This document shows, piece after piece, positions 50,601-62,529 of a DNA stretch of 64,000 nt. Within the stretch, counting starts at the first letter, position 1. Each line of letters begins with the position of its first letter. The stretch is from Gnetum montanum (taxonomy: Eukaryota > Streptophyta > Gnetopsida > Gnetales > Gnetaceae): assembly GCA_015680685.1 (NCBI GenBank), contig MNCI01004098.1, positions 1 to 64,000 of the forward strand. The letters run 5' to 3'. The translations under genes were made by a program, and so were the position numbers. The notes beneath the pieces are model-generated. The model was given only the letters and a program-made list of their open reading frames with translations, made no database searches and was not told the origin of the DNA.

Positions 50601-51700
50601 AAATCTTACATAGCAAATATAACAATGATATTATAGAATGAAAATATAGTGCACCGGTCTAATGCAGTTGTGGCGAAGCACAAGGTGGATGAAAAGCCCC
50701 GGTGGGTGCAAGGAAGGCTTGGCGGGCTTGCGTGGTAGGTGGAGCGTAGAGACTGTGCACGGCGTACAGGGCTTTCCAGCGTAAGAGGGTTCCAGCTCTG
50801 GTGCGTAGCTTAAATGTCTCTGGTGTGCTTTGGGGTGTTTGCCAACCGTCCTCAGTGAAGTGGAAAATGGGGGTTTATATACAGGTTGTTACGCTAGACT
50901 CGGGTTAGGCGACACGTGGCGCGTTGATCGGGGGCATACACTTTACAAATGTACAAAATGTTACATCTGCTGGGTGTATACGCTGCATCAGGTCGGCGTA
51001 TACGCTGGGTGTGCTGGGCGTGCGAACTTGGTGGAGATGCTGTTCAGGGCGTATACGCAGGGCGTATATGCTAGTGAATGCTGGGCATATACGCTAGGCG
51101 TATACGCTGAAGGATGCCCACTTGCTTCAATCCTTGCTCTTTGGTGTTGTCTTCATCCTGCCTTTGGAGATTCCGTGCCGGGCGTAAACATTTGCCGTAC
51201 CTGCCGAGCGTACAGGTGAAGTGCGTACACCGGGCGTGCGAGTTGAATGTCTATGCTGGGTGTATACGCTAGGAATTCGAGCGTCTATGCTGGCGGGCGT
51301 ATACGCTGTGGGTCGAGCATCTACGCTGGTGGGCGTATACGCTGTGGGTCGAGCGTCTACGTTGGGGATGTACTTGAGCGTAGACGCCGGGCGTATATGC
51401 TGGCGCCGCATTCTTGGTGAAAATGAAACTTTTTGACCTCCAAAGTGGCAATGTGTGATGCCAACTGTAGCCATGATTGTCTGTGGGTCCCAGGGATCAG
51501 CTTTTTGCTGGGGAAGTACAGAGCTCAGAATTTTGTGGTGTTTCAGTAATAAGGGCTTCTTCATGAATGCTAATTAATTGGGCCTCATGTTCTTTATGCA
51601 TAGGTGGTGGGCCTTGTTCTCCTAGTCAACCTCTATGACCTCTTGGGGATTTTCTTACACCCTACAAAGGTCCTTCTTGTCCTCCTCTTTTTGGGGCCAT
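47688..51700 (-). pseudogene. Long coiled-coil ORF carried by C5, interrupted by an insertion
   Basis: Function unknown. ATG at 51700 (MAPKRGGQEGP), proposed stop TAG at 47688. Without the block at 50283-51560 it is about 2.7 kb, roughly 900 codons. Near 50045-49698 is a readable stretch (GTTINIGRVFDSF). From about 48900 to 47760 the frame is rich in Lys, Glu, Gln, Leu and Ala with heptad-like spacing (QKKVAEQEKKKA, ALIIAQEENKQL with stops at Gln sites), as in coiled coils. The end, PMEEPSPLGTT, matches PMEEPPPPRTT at the right-edge copy, and both stop at the same position. About 20 stops, so decayed. It occupies the place where gag-pol should be. Confidence 0.65.
50283..51560. mobile_element. 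CpG-rich inserted block with GCGTATACGC palindromes, possible solo LTR
   Basis: Sequence on both sides belongs to the coiled-coil ORF, so this is an insertion; exact ends and target duplication were not found. It differs sharply in base use: many CpGs, GCGTAAAC repeats at 50460-50570, five exact GCGTATACGC palindromes (50996, 51049, 51098, 51297, 51333) and a 36-bp tandem duplication (51285-51356). A TTTATATACA at about 50872 looks like a TATA box. No coding frame of its own. A recent solo LTR is the likeliest identity. Confidence 0.5.
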
Positions 51701-52471
51701 CTATAATCAATCAAGGATTTGGTGTTACTAAGATGTTTTTATTTATCATTAATAAGGTTATACCTTACTCATGTCTTTAGTTCCATTAAGTTCTTAGTTC
51801 ATGTGATTACAAAGTTAGAAAAATTTTAACTTCTTTTATGATCGTTTGCAATTGGCTTCTTTTCTCTTATGTATGACTTATAATGATGCTTATGATTTCT
51901 TAGGTGAGATAAGTAAAGATTTTGGCATGCATAAAAACTAATTTTTGATTAAAATAATTTAAGTTTTTTAACATTATTACCCTTATAATAACTTTCAAGC
52001 GATAGAAAATTTTGAAAAATTAGCACAAGTTTTCCACACAAGCATCCCCCCTCAATGAAACTGAACACTTTGGGATCAAATTGGTTCAACAACCATAGAA
52101 ATCGAAGTGGTACAAAGCTAGATATTGTATGTGGAAGTTGGATGCACAAAGCTCTTATTCAAGAGAGAAAAATACAACAACTCCCCTAGCTTCAATTAAT
52201 GAGAATGAATTTCTGAAGCATCATGGGAGCCCAATTTATAGGTTTTTGTCAACTTGACATCAAGTAGTTGATATCGACCCCCACCTAATATTGGGCACCC
52301 AATATTAAGGACATTCAACATGGAAAATGAAGCTCTATGATTGGTTGGAAGGTTTCATGTAAAGTCCAAAGTTTTGGGGTAAGTGAGAATTCATATTTTA
52401 AAACTAGTAATGTTAGAAATCATAATCGCAAGAATTAAAAGCTTTGAAAGATGTAAGAAAAGGGTACTAAG
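51701..52471. other. Upstream region of C5 and unclassified LTR-like DNA
   Basis: No C-type 5' LTR start is recognisable. 52190-52330 carries CCAATTTATAGG (minus TATA) and ATTGGGCACCCAATATT, loosely like C5's U3, so a decayed 5' LTR may be here. Confidence 0.35.
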
Positions 52472-53497
52472 TGAAACACCACAAAATTTTGGGTCTTGAC
52501 ATCTCGACTGTAAATTTTGCTAAGTGTCAAAATGATGGAACTTTGCCAAAATTTTTCTAAGTGTTGAGTGTAGTCAACTCCAAGAACTAGATTTGAAAAT
52601 TTTTTCTAAGTGTTAGAATGATGGCACTTTCTGCAAATTTGTCTCAGTGTTGGGACCATGCTCTCCACTCCAATAGAGTGTAGTCAACTTCAACAACCAA
52701 TTTCTACAATTTTGGCTATGTGTCAGAATGATGACATAAGCTATAGAAATTTTTCTAAGTGTTGTGCTACACTCTCATTACCCCTACTATGCTCTAGAGT
52801 GTAGCTAGCATGAGATACTAGTTTTGCAAAAAAGTTTCTAATTGTTGAGTTATGCATCTTGCATGTAACACAGGGTGAGTGTAGCAAGCTGCAAATTTTT
52901 TTTTAAGTGTTGTGCTACACTCCCATTACCCTTGCTATGCTCTAGAGTATAGCTAGCATAGCTAGCATTAGACACTAGTTTTACAAAATTTTTTCTAACT
53001 GCTAAGTTATGTATCCCATGTGTAACATAGGGTGAGTGTAGCAAGTTGTAGAAATTTTTCTAAGTGTTGTGCTATGTTTCCATTACCCCTACTACACTCT
53101 AGAGTGTAGCTAATGTAGCCAACACCTTAGTGACTAGTTTTGCCTAAGTGTCAAGCTAGAAGCTATCAATCTAGCTCAACATGGAAGAGGCATTCGGTAG
53201 ATTTTCTAACTCCTAAGGTGATCCCTCTTACTATGCTCCAGAGTGTAGTTAGCATAGCAAGAACAAGGACTACAATTTTTACCAGATTATTCTAAGGGTC
53301 CACACTATGCCATGTCCCTAGGCAACGTCTTGTGTCTTACATGTAACATGGGATGAGGATAGTAACTAGAGTTAGAAAATTCTAAAACTATTTTTGGTCA
53401 CCTCTGAACTTAAGAAATTTTTTTGAATTTTTCTCATAGTCCCACCTACCGCACTGCCACGTGGCACCTGATCCACATTTTGGACTAACCCTAGCCC

Positions 53498-53505
53498 TAT
53501 AAATA
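53498..53505 (+). promoter_or_regulatory. LTR TATA box, element B
   Basis: CCCTATAAATACCC; same context in the 3' LTR (61583-61590) and in element A. Confidence 0.65.
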
Positions 53506-53675
53506 CCCTTATGCCCCAATGTTTTAGGGGGGGGGGGAAGGAGGCACGGGGGGCCGGGGGGTGCTTCCATTTTTCATCGATTGGGAGTTGACACTTTCAT
53601 TTTGCATTTGGAATTTTGGCATCTTGGCACTTAGCTTCATGGGTGAATGAGACTTAAAGCACACCACACTGGTAA

Positions 53676-53913
53676 AGAGGCATCCCTACATCACATAGTA
53701 CACTGTGGCCCCATTGTATCCTTGCACCACATGGTACACTGTGTCCCCATTGTAGCCTTGCACCGCACAATACACTGTGGCCCCATTGTAGCCTTGCACT
53801 ACATGGTACATTGTGGCCCCATTGTAACCTTACACCGCATGATACACTATGGTCCCATTGTAGCCTTGCACCACATAGTACACCACAATAACCAACCCAA
53901 CAAGCATAGTTCA
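53676..53913. repeat. 36-bp tandem repeat in 5' LTR, about six copies
   Basis: Unit TAGCCTTGCACCACATGG-TACACTGTGGCCCCATTG. The unit length is a multiple of three, so long His-rich ORFs appear on both strands; these are repeat artefacts. The 3' LTR has about seven copies (61705-61960). Confidence 0.9.
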
Positions 53914-54473
53914 TCATAGCAAGTGCTAGACTTCATAGCCTGACACCACTAAGACTGTGACTATGCTCCCACTATGCCTATTATACACTGTGTACCTTCT
54001 GAGACACTTTTGGAGTTAACTATGCTTCCATTTGGGGTGGTGTTCTATTTCTCTCTTCTATCTATAGCATTTTCTTAAATTTTTCTTACATCTTTTCACA
54101 CTTTTTCATGCATTTTCATGTTGTACTACACTTGAGGTAGTCTCTGCTGGTTGACACCCTCATTTTAGTTGAAACCCTTGGCTACACTTGCCCCATTCTA
54201 TGGCTATGCTCTACACTTAGCAACATGAAGCCCCACTTTGACACTTAGTATCATTTCAAATTGCTTGCATTTGCATTTTGGCTAACCATGCCACCCCCCG
54301 ATTGCACCCATCACCCAGGTTGCAGCCATCAAAGTCCCTATTTGATCAACAAAACTGTTTAAGGTACTTCACCTCCATTTTCCAACAAGGCCCTCACACA
54401 AAGGCAAGGTTAAGACTATGCATCCATTGACCCCTCAGTGATTCTAGCCACCAACATTTTCAGTCAATATAGT

Positions 54474-54495
54474 TTTTGGTGCTAGAAGGAGGGCC
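54474..54495 (+). promoter_or_regulatory. Primer-binding-like site, element B
   Basis: TGGTGCTAGAAGGAGGGCC a dozen bases after the LTR end, shared with element A. tRNA not identified. Confidence 0.5.
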
Positions 54496-55004
54496 TTTCC
54501 ATTTTCTTTTGAATTTTTTGCTTGTTGTCTTGCATACTCTCTCCACCACCAGTTGGTGTAGATTGGACCCTATCATTGATTCCCCTAGAACCCTATTGGA
54601 CAAAAGCCAAAGCATATCTTTGGCAATTAATGAAGATTCTGGGCACTCGAGAGAGCGTAGTAGCCTCTAGCATAGTGAGCATAGCACCAAGGTTAGCCAT
54701 TTTTAGCAACTTTCATAGTTAGCACTTTTTCTACATTTTCATACTTAGCATTTTTTTCCATTTTTATACTTAGCCAAATTAACTACATTTTCATACTTAG
54801 CCAATTTTCTATAGTTTTACACTTGGTCAATTTTTTGTAGTTTCCATACTTAGCCATTTTTTGCATTTTTTCATACTTAGCCAGTTTTCTACATTTTTTA
54901 TACTTAGCCATTTTTATACTACTAGGAAACTTAGTCATTATTTTACAATTTTCAAAGTTAGCCATTTTTTGCAAACAACATCTCTCACAACCCGATTTGT
55001 GAAC

Positions 55005-57480
55005 ATGAATCCAGATCAGCCTTCCACATCAGTGTCTAATACATTTGACACCAAGATCCACCTAATGCATGTGCACTAAGCCACAAATAATACAATTTTG
55101 TTTGTGCCAAAATCCAACTAGGATTACCAGTGGATTTACTTGACTTGGAGGTAAAATAGGACTATGAATGAGTCCACTGAGATAGATGAGAGTACAACCC
55201 CTCCTTGTTCGACATAATCCCACTCACGAAGTCCTACCACTAACTACTGTTCCAACTCATCTATGTAAACAAGCATGATATAAGGAGAACCTATGAAGAA
55301 GCCTTATAGAAGGAAGAAGATGAGTTCAAGGCCCACTCCGAATGTGAGAGCCTCATCTACACTGTCTTCCAACAACTGCTCCTTAGTATAGCCCCTCCTT
55401 AGTTCAATCCACTTGTCCTCTCTGAGATGGTGACCATGCCAATTCAGCCTTCCTTGCAACTGAACACTACATTTTCCCAACACTATGCTCATGCAAGGGC
55501 CACCTCCTAGCCCTAGATGATTTAGGCATCCTATGTCTTGCTTATCTCATTGGTGCCCATGGTGTCCATCCAACCCACTTGTGTGTGGTCAACCTCGGTC
55601 ACCATGTCCATCCCTCAGCCAACACATCAACTAAACTCATTTTCTACAACATTAAACTAGCAATGACTGTTAGCTACGATGTTAAACTAGCAATCATTGT
55701 TTGCTATGGAATTAAAATAGCAATGGCCATCTACTATGACATTAAACTGGAAACAATCATCTTCTACAATTTTAAACTGGCAATGACCATCCACTACAAT
55801 GTGAAACTAGCAATGACCATTTGCTATGACATTAAACTGACCAACTCTACAATCAATAATCTGACCCTATGCTATGCAGCCAACACAAACCCAACTAATG
55901 CAACTGGCTAGCACATCCCCAAGCTTGGATCAGGCATTCTAGCTAATCCAAACCTTGATAGAGGAGATCAACCAACTCAAAGCTGCCTCTTCCAAAATTG
56001 TCAAGGTGGTGGACTTCTACCAAGATGACCCCATAAGTCCTATGGTCCCACCCCTAGCTCTCCCAACTGGGGTCCTGTTTCCTCAACTCACCAAGTACAA
56101 TGGTAAAGGGGACCCCAATGCATACATGATAACATTTCAATCCAAGTGCATGCTCATTCAAGCCTAGCCAGATGCCATCATGCAGATGTTTCCCATATCA
56201 CTCACTAGCAAGGCCTTAGACTGATATCACGTGCTACCCAAGGCCTCAATCTCTTCTTTGGAGGATCTCATAAGCTACTTTGTGACATGCCTCAGGTACA
56301 ACCTAGAGCTTGAAGCAACCCTCAACCAACTCATGCAAGTCAAGCAGGGGCCTCCAGAGCCCATGCTAAAATTCCTCCAACACTCGAACATCACATTGAG
56401 CAAAACGCATGAACCCCTAGTAGAGATGCACCTACAGTGAATGACTTCATCAAGTCCAAACTATATTACTTGGCCCTGAAGTCTCTTAGCTAAGCCTTTG
56501 CCTAAATGAAAGGGATAGAAGAGGTAGCCCAAGCCAGTAATGACCCAACCAACATGGCCTACAGAAACTAGCATGTGCACAAATAGAAAACAATAGTGAA
56601 AATAGTGGTCATAAGCACAAAAGAAACCAACTAGGGCCCAGAAGCTAACCAGCCTAAGGAACTAGCTCACAAAGCCACCAACTTTGGTGCCAACTCACCT
56701 ACATCGATAGGGGCTGCCCCAAGGCCCAACTTTGAGTGCAAGGATTACTCAAAGTATACACTTCTACCAATGGAACCCTCTAAATTGCTAGAGCAACTCT
56801 TGAAAGCCAAGAAAATATAACAAAAACAAGTATTAGAAATTTCTCACCAATGACACGATAGGTATTGCAAACTACTAAGGAACCCTACCTTAGTAGTACC
56901 AAATGAGATCCTAGTTCCACAACATTTCCAACTGGACCAATACTATCATTACCACTAGTTGTCTAGTCATAGTATGGACAACTATCATGCTTTGTAGGAT
57001 GACTTGTAAAGAATATAGAATAGGGTCAACTAGTGCTCAATATAGCAAGCCAATCCAATGTAGAAAATGCCCCCTACATCATAAACTCCATTAGCATAGG
57101 TGGAAAGTCTAAACCTACATAGTAACCTTTTGTGATTTGAGTGCCTCCCAATAAGCAAGGATTCCCTCAACCTTCACAAGCAAGAGGCCTTCTTTTGTTA
57201 TCAAAGTTCCACCTTGGGCACCCACAACATCCTTTGTGGTCAAGGTCCCATAGCAATTGTCCGTTAAGACATTAAACTAACAACTAAGCCAATTGTTTAC
57301 TAAGACATTAAATTGGCATGATGTAGCAACAAAAACTGCTAAGAAAATTTTTTTCATCGATGTGCCACAACAAGTTGGCCTTGCAACAACTCCTAAACCA
57401 CCATTTGTCATAAGGATACCACAATGTGATGGCTCCTCACCTACCTAAAGCCTAATAGTGGGCAACATTTTGGCCTCTCC
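55005..57480 (+). pseudogene. gag relic, element B
   Basis: ATG at 55005 (MNPDQPSTSVSNTF). A tandem 12-residue repeat lies at 55640-55850. The gag core follows: VVDFYQDDP (56010), FPQLTKYNGKGDPNAYM (56080), SISSLEDLISYF (56245) and LEATLNQLMQVKQGPPEPML (56305), aligned with element A. A Lys-rich tail and VGN-type region end near 57480. Interrupted by stops, chiefly TAG. Confidence 0.75.
55640..55850 (+). repeat. 36-bp tandem repeat inside gag, about six copies
   Basis: Unit like GCTATGACATTAAACTAG plus CAATGACCATCT, keeping frame and giving repeats of Y-[ND]-[IV]-K-L-A-M-T-I. Related phrases (TATGACATTAAACTAGCAC) recur in the non-coding part near 59090-59330. Confidence 0.8.
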
Positions 57481-57929
57481 TCCTTTGAGGGTTGACCCCA
57501 CTAACAACCCAGGTAGGCCTACCAAATGGTAATGCAAGAGGATGAATGAGTGCCTCACAACCCTGATGGCCCAAGAAATGGCCATAACCAGGAAGTAACA
57601 ACTAAACACTAGGGCCCCTACACTTACGCAAGCCAAGCCCAAGTCCCCTCTGTGAGAGATCCATCTCTCAAGCCGCATGAAGGAGGTCAAGGCCAACACA
57701 ACAACCAATCATAGATGCACTAACCTAGGTGAAACAAACACTCAAGCAAAAGAACACAACGATGAGCTTGTATGATCTAGTCATGACCTCATCTACTCAC
57801 TGCCAAGCATTGGCCTAGATGTTAGCCTCGATTCCTATTATGGAGGACATCCTTGCAATGTTGCCTCCTACACCACAAGAATCGGGTTCAACATCTCCAG
57901 CATTTCATGATGATGTAGTTAAGGTCAAC

Positions 57930-58370
57930 CCTGAACAAGGGGAAGTCACTACAACTCTATTGTCAATTAGCATACCTATTGGGTAGTGTGTCATTCGTAG
58001 AGTGCATGTTGATGATGGTGCATCAACAAACATAATCCTATACTCTATCATCGACAAGCTAGGCCTACCAGATGAAATCAGGCTAACCAAAACCATGTGT
58101 CTAAAATCCTTCAATGGATCACACATCACTATCAAGGTTACAATCAACTTAGCCTTTGTGGCATAAAAGTAATTCCCCACTAGCACAAATTTCACCATCA
58201 TAGAGGAGATGCCAGGCTTCAACCTAATCCTAGGTAGGCCTTGGCTAGCCCAACTATGGATCGTCTCCTCTCCCATCCACCAAGAAGTCCACCTTCTATA
58301 TGAAGGTGATCAAGTTATCGTCCATGGTGATAATGCCTCCTCTTCAATTGTCCATAACATAGACATGGAG
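57930..58370 (+). pseudogene. Retropepsin relic, element B
   Basis: RVHVDDGASTNII with the catalytic DGA at about 58012-58020, then FNLILGRPWLA at 58219-58250, then SSPIHQEVHLLYEGD. This is the usual order and spacing of plant gypsy proteases. Two stops in the middle (TAA, TAG). The expected RT does not follow. Confidence 0.8.
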
Positions 58371-60536
58371 TAAGTGTTATAGGTGGAGTTTCTTGGTGGT
58401 ACACTTGTGGCAACCAATGCAATGCCTAAGGCTAACAAAAAAAAATGAGTGGTTGAAGCCAATAGCTTGCTAGAGGATCCTAAGCCTTACATGCCCCCTA
58501 ATCCATGCCTAGTTAGGAAGCAACTACTTGACCAAGACTTTTCCTTGGCCAAAAATTCGCTAAGCACCTACTTACCCCTTACCTCCATAGGCCATGATTT
58601 TTTGGTTTTTTCTTGTGTTGCATTTGTTCATGCATTTACATATCACTTGCTTGCCTAGTTTACATACTACTTTGCTTTGTTTATGCATTTAGTTTTTTAT
58701 GCATCCATCCATCTATCTTATGCATTTCATTTGAAAAACATGAAAAACACATAAAAATCAAGAAAAAAATCATAAAACTATAGAAACACATGATTGAAAA
58801 GGCCTTAAACTAATGATGGCTCGAAATGGCCTTAAGCTATCATTGTGGCTTGGAATGACCTTAAACTAGCACACATGCTTTGGAATGGCTTTAAACTATT
58901 ACTATGGTGCAAAATGGCCCAAAACTAGCACACATGCATTGCCTTTCTTTCATGTGTGTATCTTAACTTTGTTACACAGTTGCCACTTGATGTTATTTTT
59001 CTAGCTAATTTTTATAGGATCTTGTAGGTACACAAAATGACTACGCATGTAGCATCATAGATCACATAAGCAAGGTAAGCACTTGTCTACCATGACACAA
59101 AAACCTAGCACAAATAGTCCACTATGACTATAAATTAGCACAATAGTCTGCTATGACTATAAATTGGCACAAAACATCCTTGGGCTACAATGTTAAACTG
59201 GCACAACATCCACTATCTGCTATGACATTAAACTAGCACCTAGCAGTCTGCTAGGACTATAGACTAGCACATCATAGTCTACTAGGATCATAAACTTGGT
59301 TCATGGTCAACCAAGACTTTAAACTAGCATGTTGCTAATTTGTTGGAACACCCACCATTTGTGAAACCCTTGGGGAACTTGCAGCATCATCATCTCGCAC
59401 CATTCTATTGATCTTTTCAAGAACTTGCCATTAGTGTAACCTTTAGAGAACTCACAACATCATTGCCCTGGCACTTTCACTAGCTTCCTAAGCACTTGCA
59501 ACTAGCACAACATTTGCAGCATCTTCACATCCAACACTTGCAACATATTCACATCTGGCATCTGCACTTGCATTTTATGTTGTATGGTTTTTTTATCTTC
59601 TTGGAGTTGTGCTTGTGGGATGAAGCCTCAGAGGTGGTCATGCAAAGATGCATCTCATCATAGTGGCAAGTCTCCACATCACTCTAATGTGCATGATTAA
59701 ACTAGTAAGCCACTCAAGAGTGCACATCCCCTTCATCCCATTATAGTCTACATACATCCCACTCCTTCATCCCAATAACCTCTCATCCCCTGCATACTCA
59801 TGATTGCACATCCCTTTGATGCATATGAATTGTGACACATATGTATTCCTTGATATTTAACCATAGAACCCATGGCAGACATAATGCAACTCATCCTATG
59901 GGGAACCTCTGTTGGCTAGTCAAGGCCCAAGTGGATGTAATGAAACTTATCCTTGGGTAGAAACACCTATCCTATAGAGATGATGCTGTTGCATCAAAGC
60001 AAAGCCAATCCACTCAATGACCCACATCTTACTGCTAGCATTTAGTAGTAAGCTGAAACCAATGGGGGTTCACCTTGTAGCAAAGCCAAGAAGCAAAAGA
60101 AAAAAAAGAGCAAAACATGAAAAAAAAGTAATTAAAAATAAAAGGATAATAGGAAAAAGCACATCCCCAAGAAAATTGACAATGCTGCAACTTTGCAACT
60201 GGTCCAACTTTAGATTAACTTTGACTCTCTCATGAGCACTTCGACGAGAGGTCAACATTTCAAGGGCAATCCACTTCATGCCATGATCACCGTCAGCCAT
60301 GCTAACTTTGCACCTTACATCAAGATACACTATTTGCATTTTATTTCCTTTTCTTCATTTCATCTTCCTAGCACATTTCCTAAACATTTTGCCCTAGCAT
60401 ACCCTTATCCATAACACTCTTGAACATGGTGGAACAACACTCAATCTTATACCAACGAGCCATGTTGGTGCCACGTTTACTATGGTGTTTTGCAATTCTT
60501 TATCAACATCTCTCAGGCCACTCCTCTAGATGTCAA
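58371..60536 (+). other. Non-coding 3' region of element B with AAACTAGCA repeats
   Basis: 58790-58940 has repeats of GGCCTTAAACTA and 59090-59330 has repeats of CTATGACTATAAATTAGCAC. The rest holds no recognised gene. Confidence 0.55.
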
Positions 60537-60550
60537 CAAAGAGGGGCTAT

Positions 60551-62529
60551 TGAAACTAAAAAATTTTAGGTCTCAGCATCTCGACTACAAATTTGGCTAA
60601 GTGTCAAAATAGTGGCACTTTGCCCAAATTTTTCTAATTGTTGAGTGTAGTTAGCTCCACGCACTAGATTTGCAAATTTTCTCTAAGTGTTAGAGTGATG
60701 GCACTTGTTGAAAATTTCTCTAAGTGCTGGGACCATGCTCTACATTGTAGTAGAGTGTAGTTAGCTTTAATAGCCAATTTTCTACAATTATGGCTAAGTA
60801 TTAGAATGTTGACACAAGCTACAGGAATTTTTCTAAGTGTTGTGCTATGCTCTTATTGCCCTTGCTACGCTCTAGAGTGTAGCTACCATAGCTAGCACAA
60901 GGCACCAATTTTGCAAAACGTTTTCTAATTGTTGAGTTACACATCCTACACATAACATAGGGTGAGTGTAGCAAGCTATAGAAATGTTTCTAAGTGTTGT
61001 GCTATGCTTCCATTGCCCCTGCTACACTCTAGAGCATAGCTAGCATAGCCAACATGGGACACCAATTTTTCAAAATTTTTTCTAATTGCTGAGTTACGCA
61101 TCTTGTGCATAATACAAGGCACGTGTAGCAAGTTGAAATTTTTTTTCTAAGTGTTGTGCTATGCTCTCATTACCCCTACTACACTCGAGAATGTAGCTAG
61201 CATAGCCAACACTTCAGTGGCTAATTTTGCCTAAGTGTCAAGCTAGAAACTATCAAGCTAGCTTAGCATGGAAGAGGCATTTGGAAAATTTTCTAACTCT
61301 TGAGGCTACCCCTCTTGGTACACTCTAGAGTGTAGCTAGCGTAGCAAGAGAAGGAGTACAATTTTTACTAGATTCTTCTAAGGGTCTATGCTATGCCATG
61401 TCCCCAGGTAGCATCCTGTGTCCTATGCATAACATGGAACAAGTAAAGCAACTAGAGTTAGAAAATTTTTGAACTTGTTTTGGTCACCTTGGGACTTAGA
61501 AAATTTTCTAAATTTTCCTTGTAGTACCACCTACCATACTACCACGTGTTGTTCAATCTACATTTTGGGCTAAACCTAGCCCTATAAATACCCTTTCATT
61601 TTTCACTGGTTGGTAGTTGGCACTTTCATTTGGCATTTGCCATTTTGGCATCTTGGAAATTAGCTCCATGGGTGAACAAGACTCAGAGCACACCACACTG
61701 GTAGAGGGGCATCCTTGCACTGCATAATACACTATAGCCCCATTACAGCCTTGCATCACATGGTACACTATAGCCCCATTGCAGCCTTGCACCACATGGT
61801 ACACTACAGTCCCATTGTAGCCTTGCACTGCATGGTACACCATAGCCCTATTGCAGCCTTGCATTGCATGGTACACCATTTCCCCATTGCAACCTTACAC
61901 CACATAGTACATCATGGTTCCATTGCAACCCTACACTACATGGTACACCATGATGACCAACCTAGTAGGCATTGTTCATCATAGTAAGTGCTAGACTTCA
62001 TAACCCGACACCACCGAGACTATGACTAAGCTCCTACTGTGCTTGTTATACACTATGTACCTTCTAAGACCCTTTTGGAGTTAACTATGATCCCATTTTG
62101 GGTGCTATTCCATTTCTCTCTTCCAGCTTTAGCATTTTCTTGCATTTTTCTTACATCTTCTTACTCTTTTTCATGTGTTGTTACACTGTACTATGCTTGA
62201 GTGGTAGTCTTTACTAGTTGACACCCTCATTTTGGTAAAAACCCCTAGCTACACTCACCCTGTTCCATGGCTATGTTCTACACTTATCACTATGAAGCAC
62301 TACTTTGACACTTAGTACCATTTCACGTTGCTTACATTTGCATGTTGGCTAACCACACCATCCCCCGATTACACCCACTGCCCAGGTTGCAACTGGCAAA
62401 GTTCCTATTTGATCGAAAAAATCACTTAGGGCACTCTACCTTTGTTTACTTGCAAGACCCTTGTGTAGAGGCGAGGTTAAGGTTGTACATCTATTGGTCC
62501 CTAGGTGATTCTAGCCACCAACATTTTCG
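60551..62529 (+). repeat. 3' LTR of element B
   Basis: TGAAACTAAAAAATTTT to ACATTTTCG (final A changed to G). Aligns with 52472-54462 throughout, but lacks the G-run segment after the TATA box and has one extra 36-bp repeat. Confidence 0.85.

Larger units (their letters stand above)
52472..54462 (+). repeat. 5' LTR of element B
   Basis: TGAAACACC to ATTTTCA, 1991 bp. Left half: repeated modules (TTTTTCTAAGTGTT...CTCTAGAGTGTAGCTAGC). TATAAATA at 53498-53505, then an 11-G run, then a 36-bp tandem repeat (53676-53890). Confidence 0.85.
52472..62529 (+). mobile_element. Family B gypsy-type element with gag and protease only
   Basis: 10,058 bp. 5' LTR 52472-54462, PBS-like site at 54474-54495, gag from 55005, protease at about 57930-58370, about 2.2 kb non-coding, purine tract AAAGAGGGG (60537-60546), 3' LTR 60551-62529. 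No RT or integrase seen. The 5-bp flanks (CTAAG and GACGT) do not match, so the target duplication has decayed or the ends have recombined. Confidence 0.8.

Noticed and set aside
50122..50625. 167-codon minus-strand ORF
   Set aside because: Chimera of coiled-coil ORF sequence and the CpG-rich inserted block.
53647..53919. His-rich ORFs on both strands (also 61553-61984)
   Set aside because: Produced by the 36-bp tandem repeat, whose length is a multiple of three; no start context or homology.
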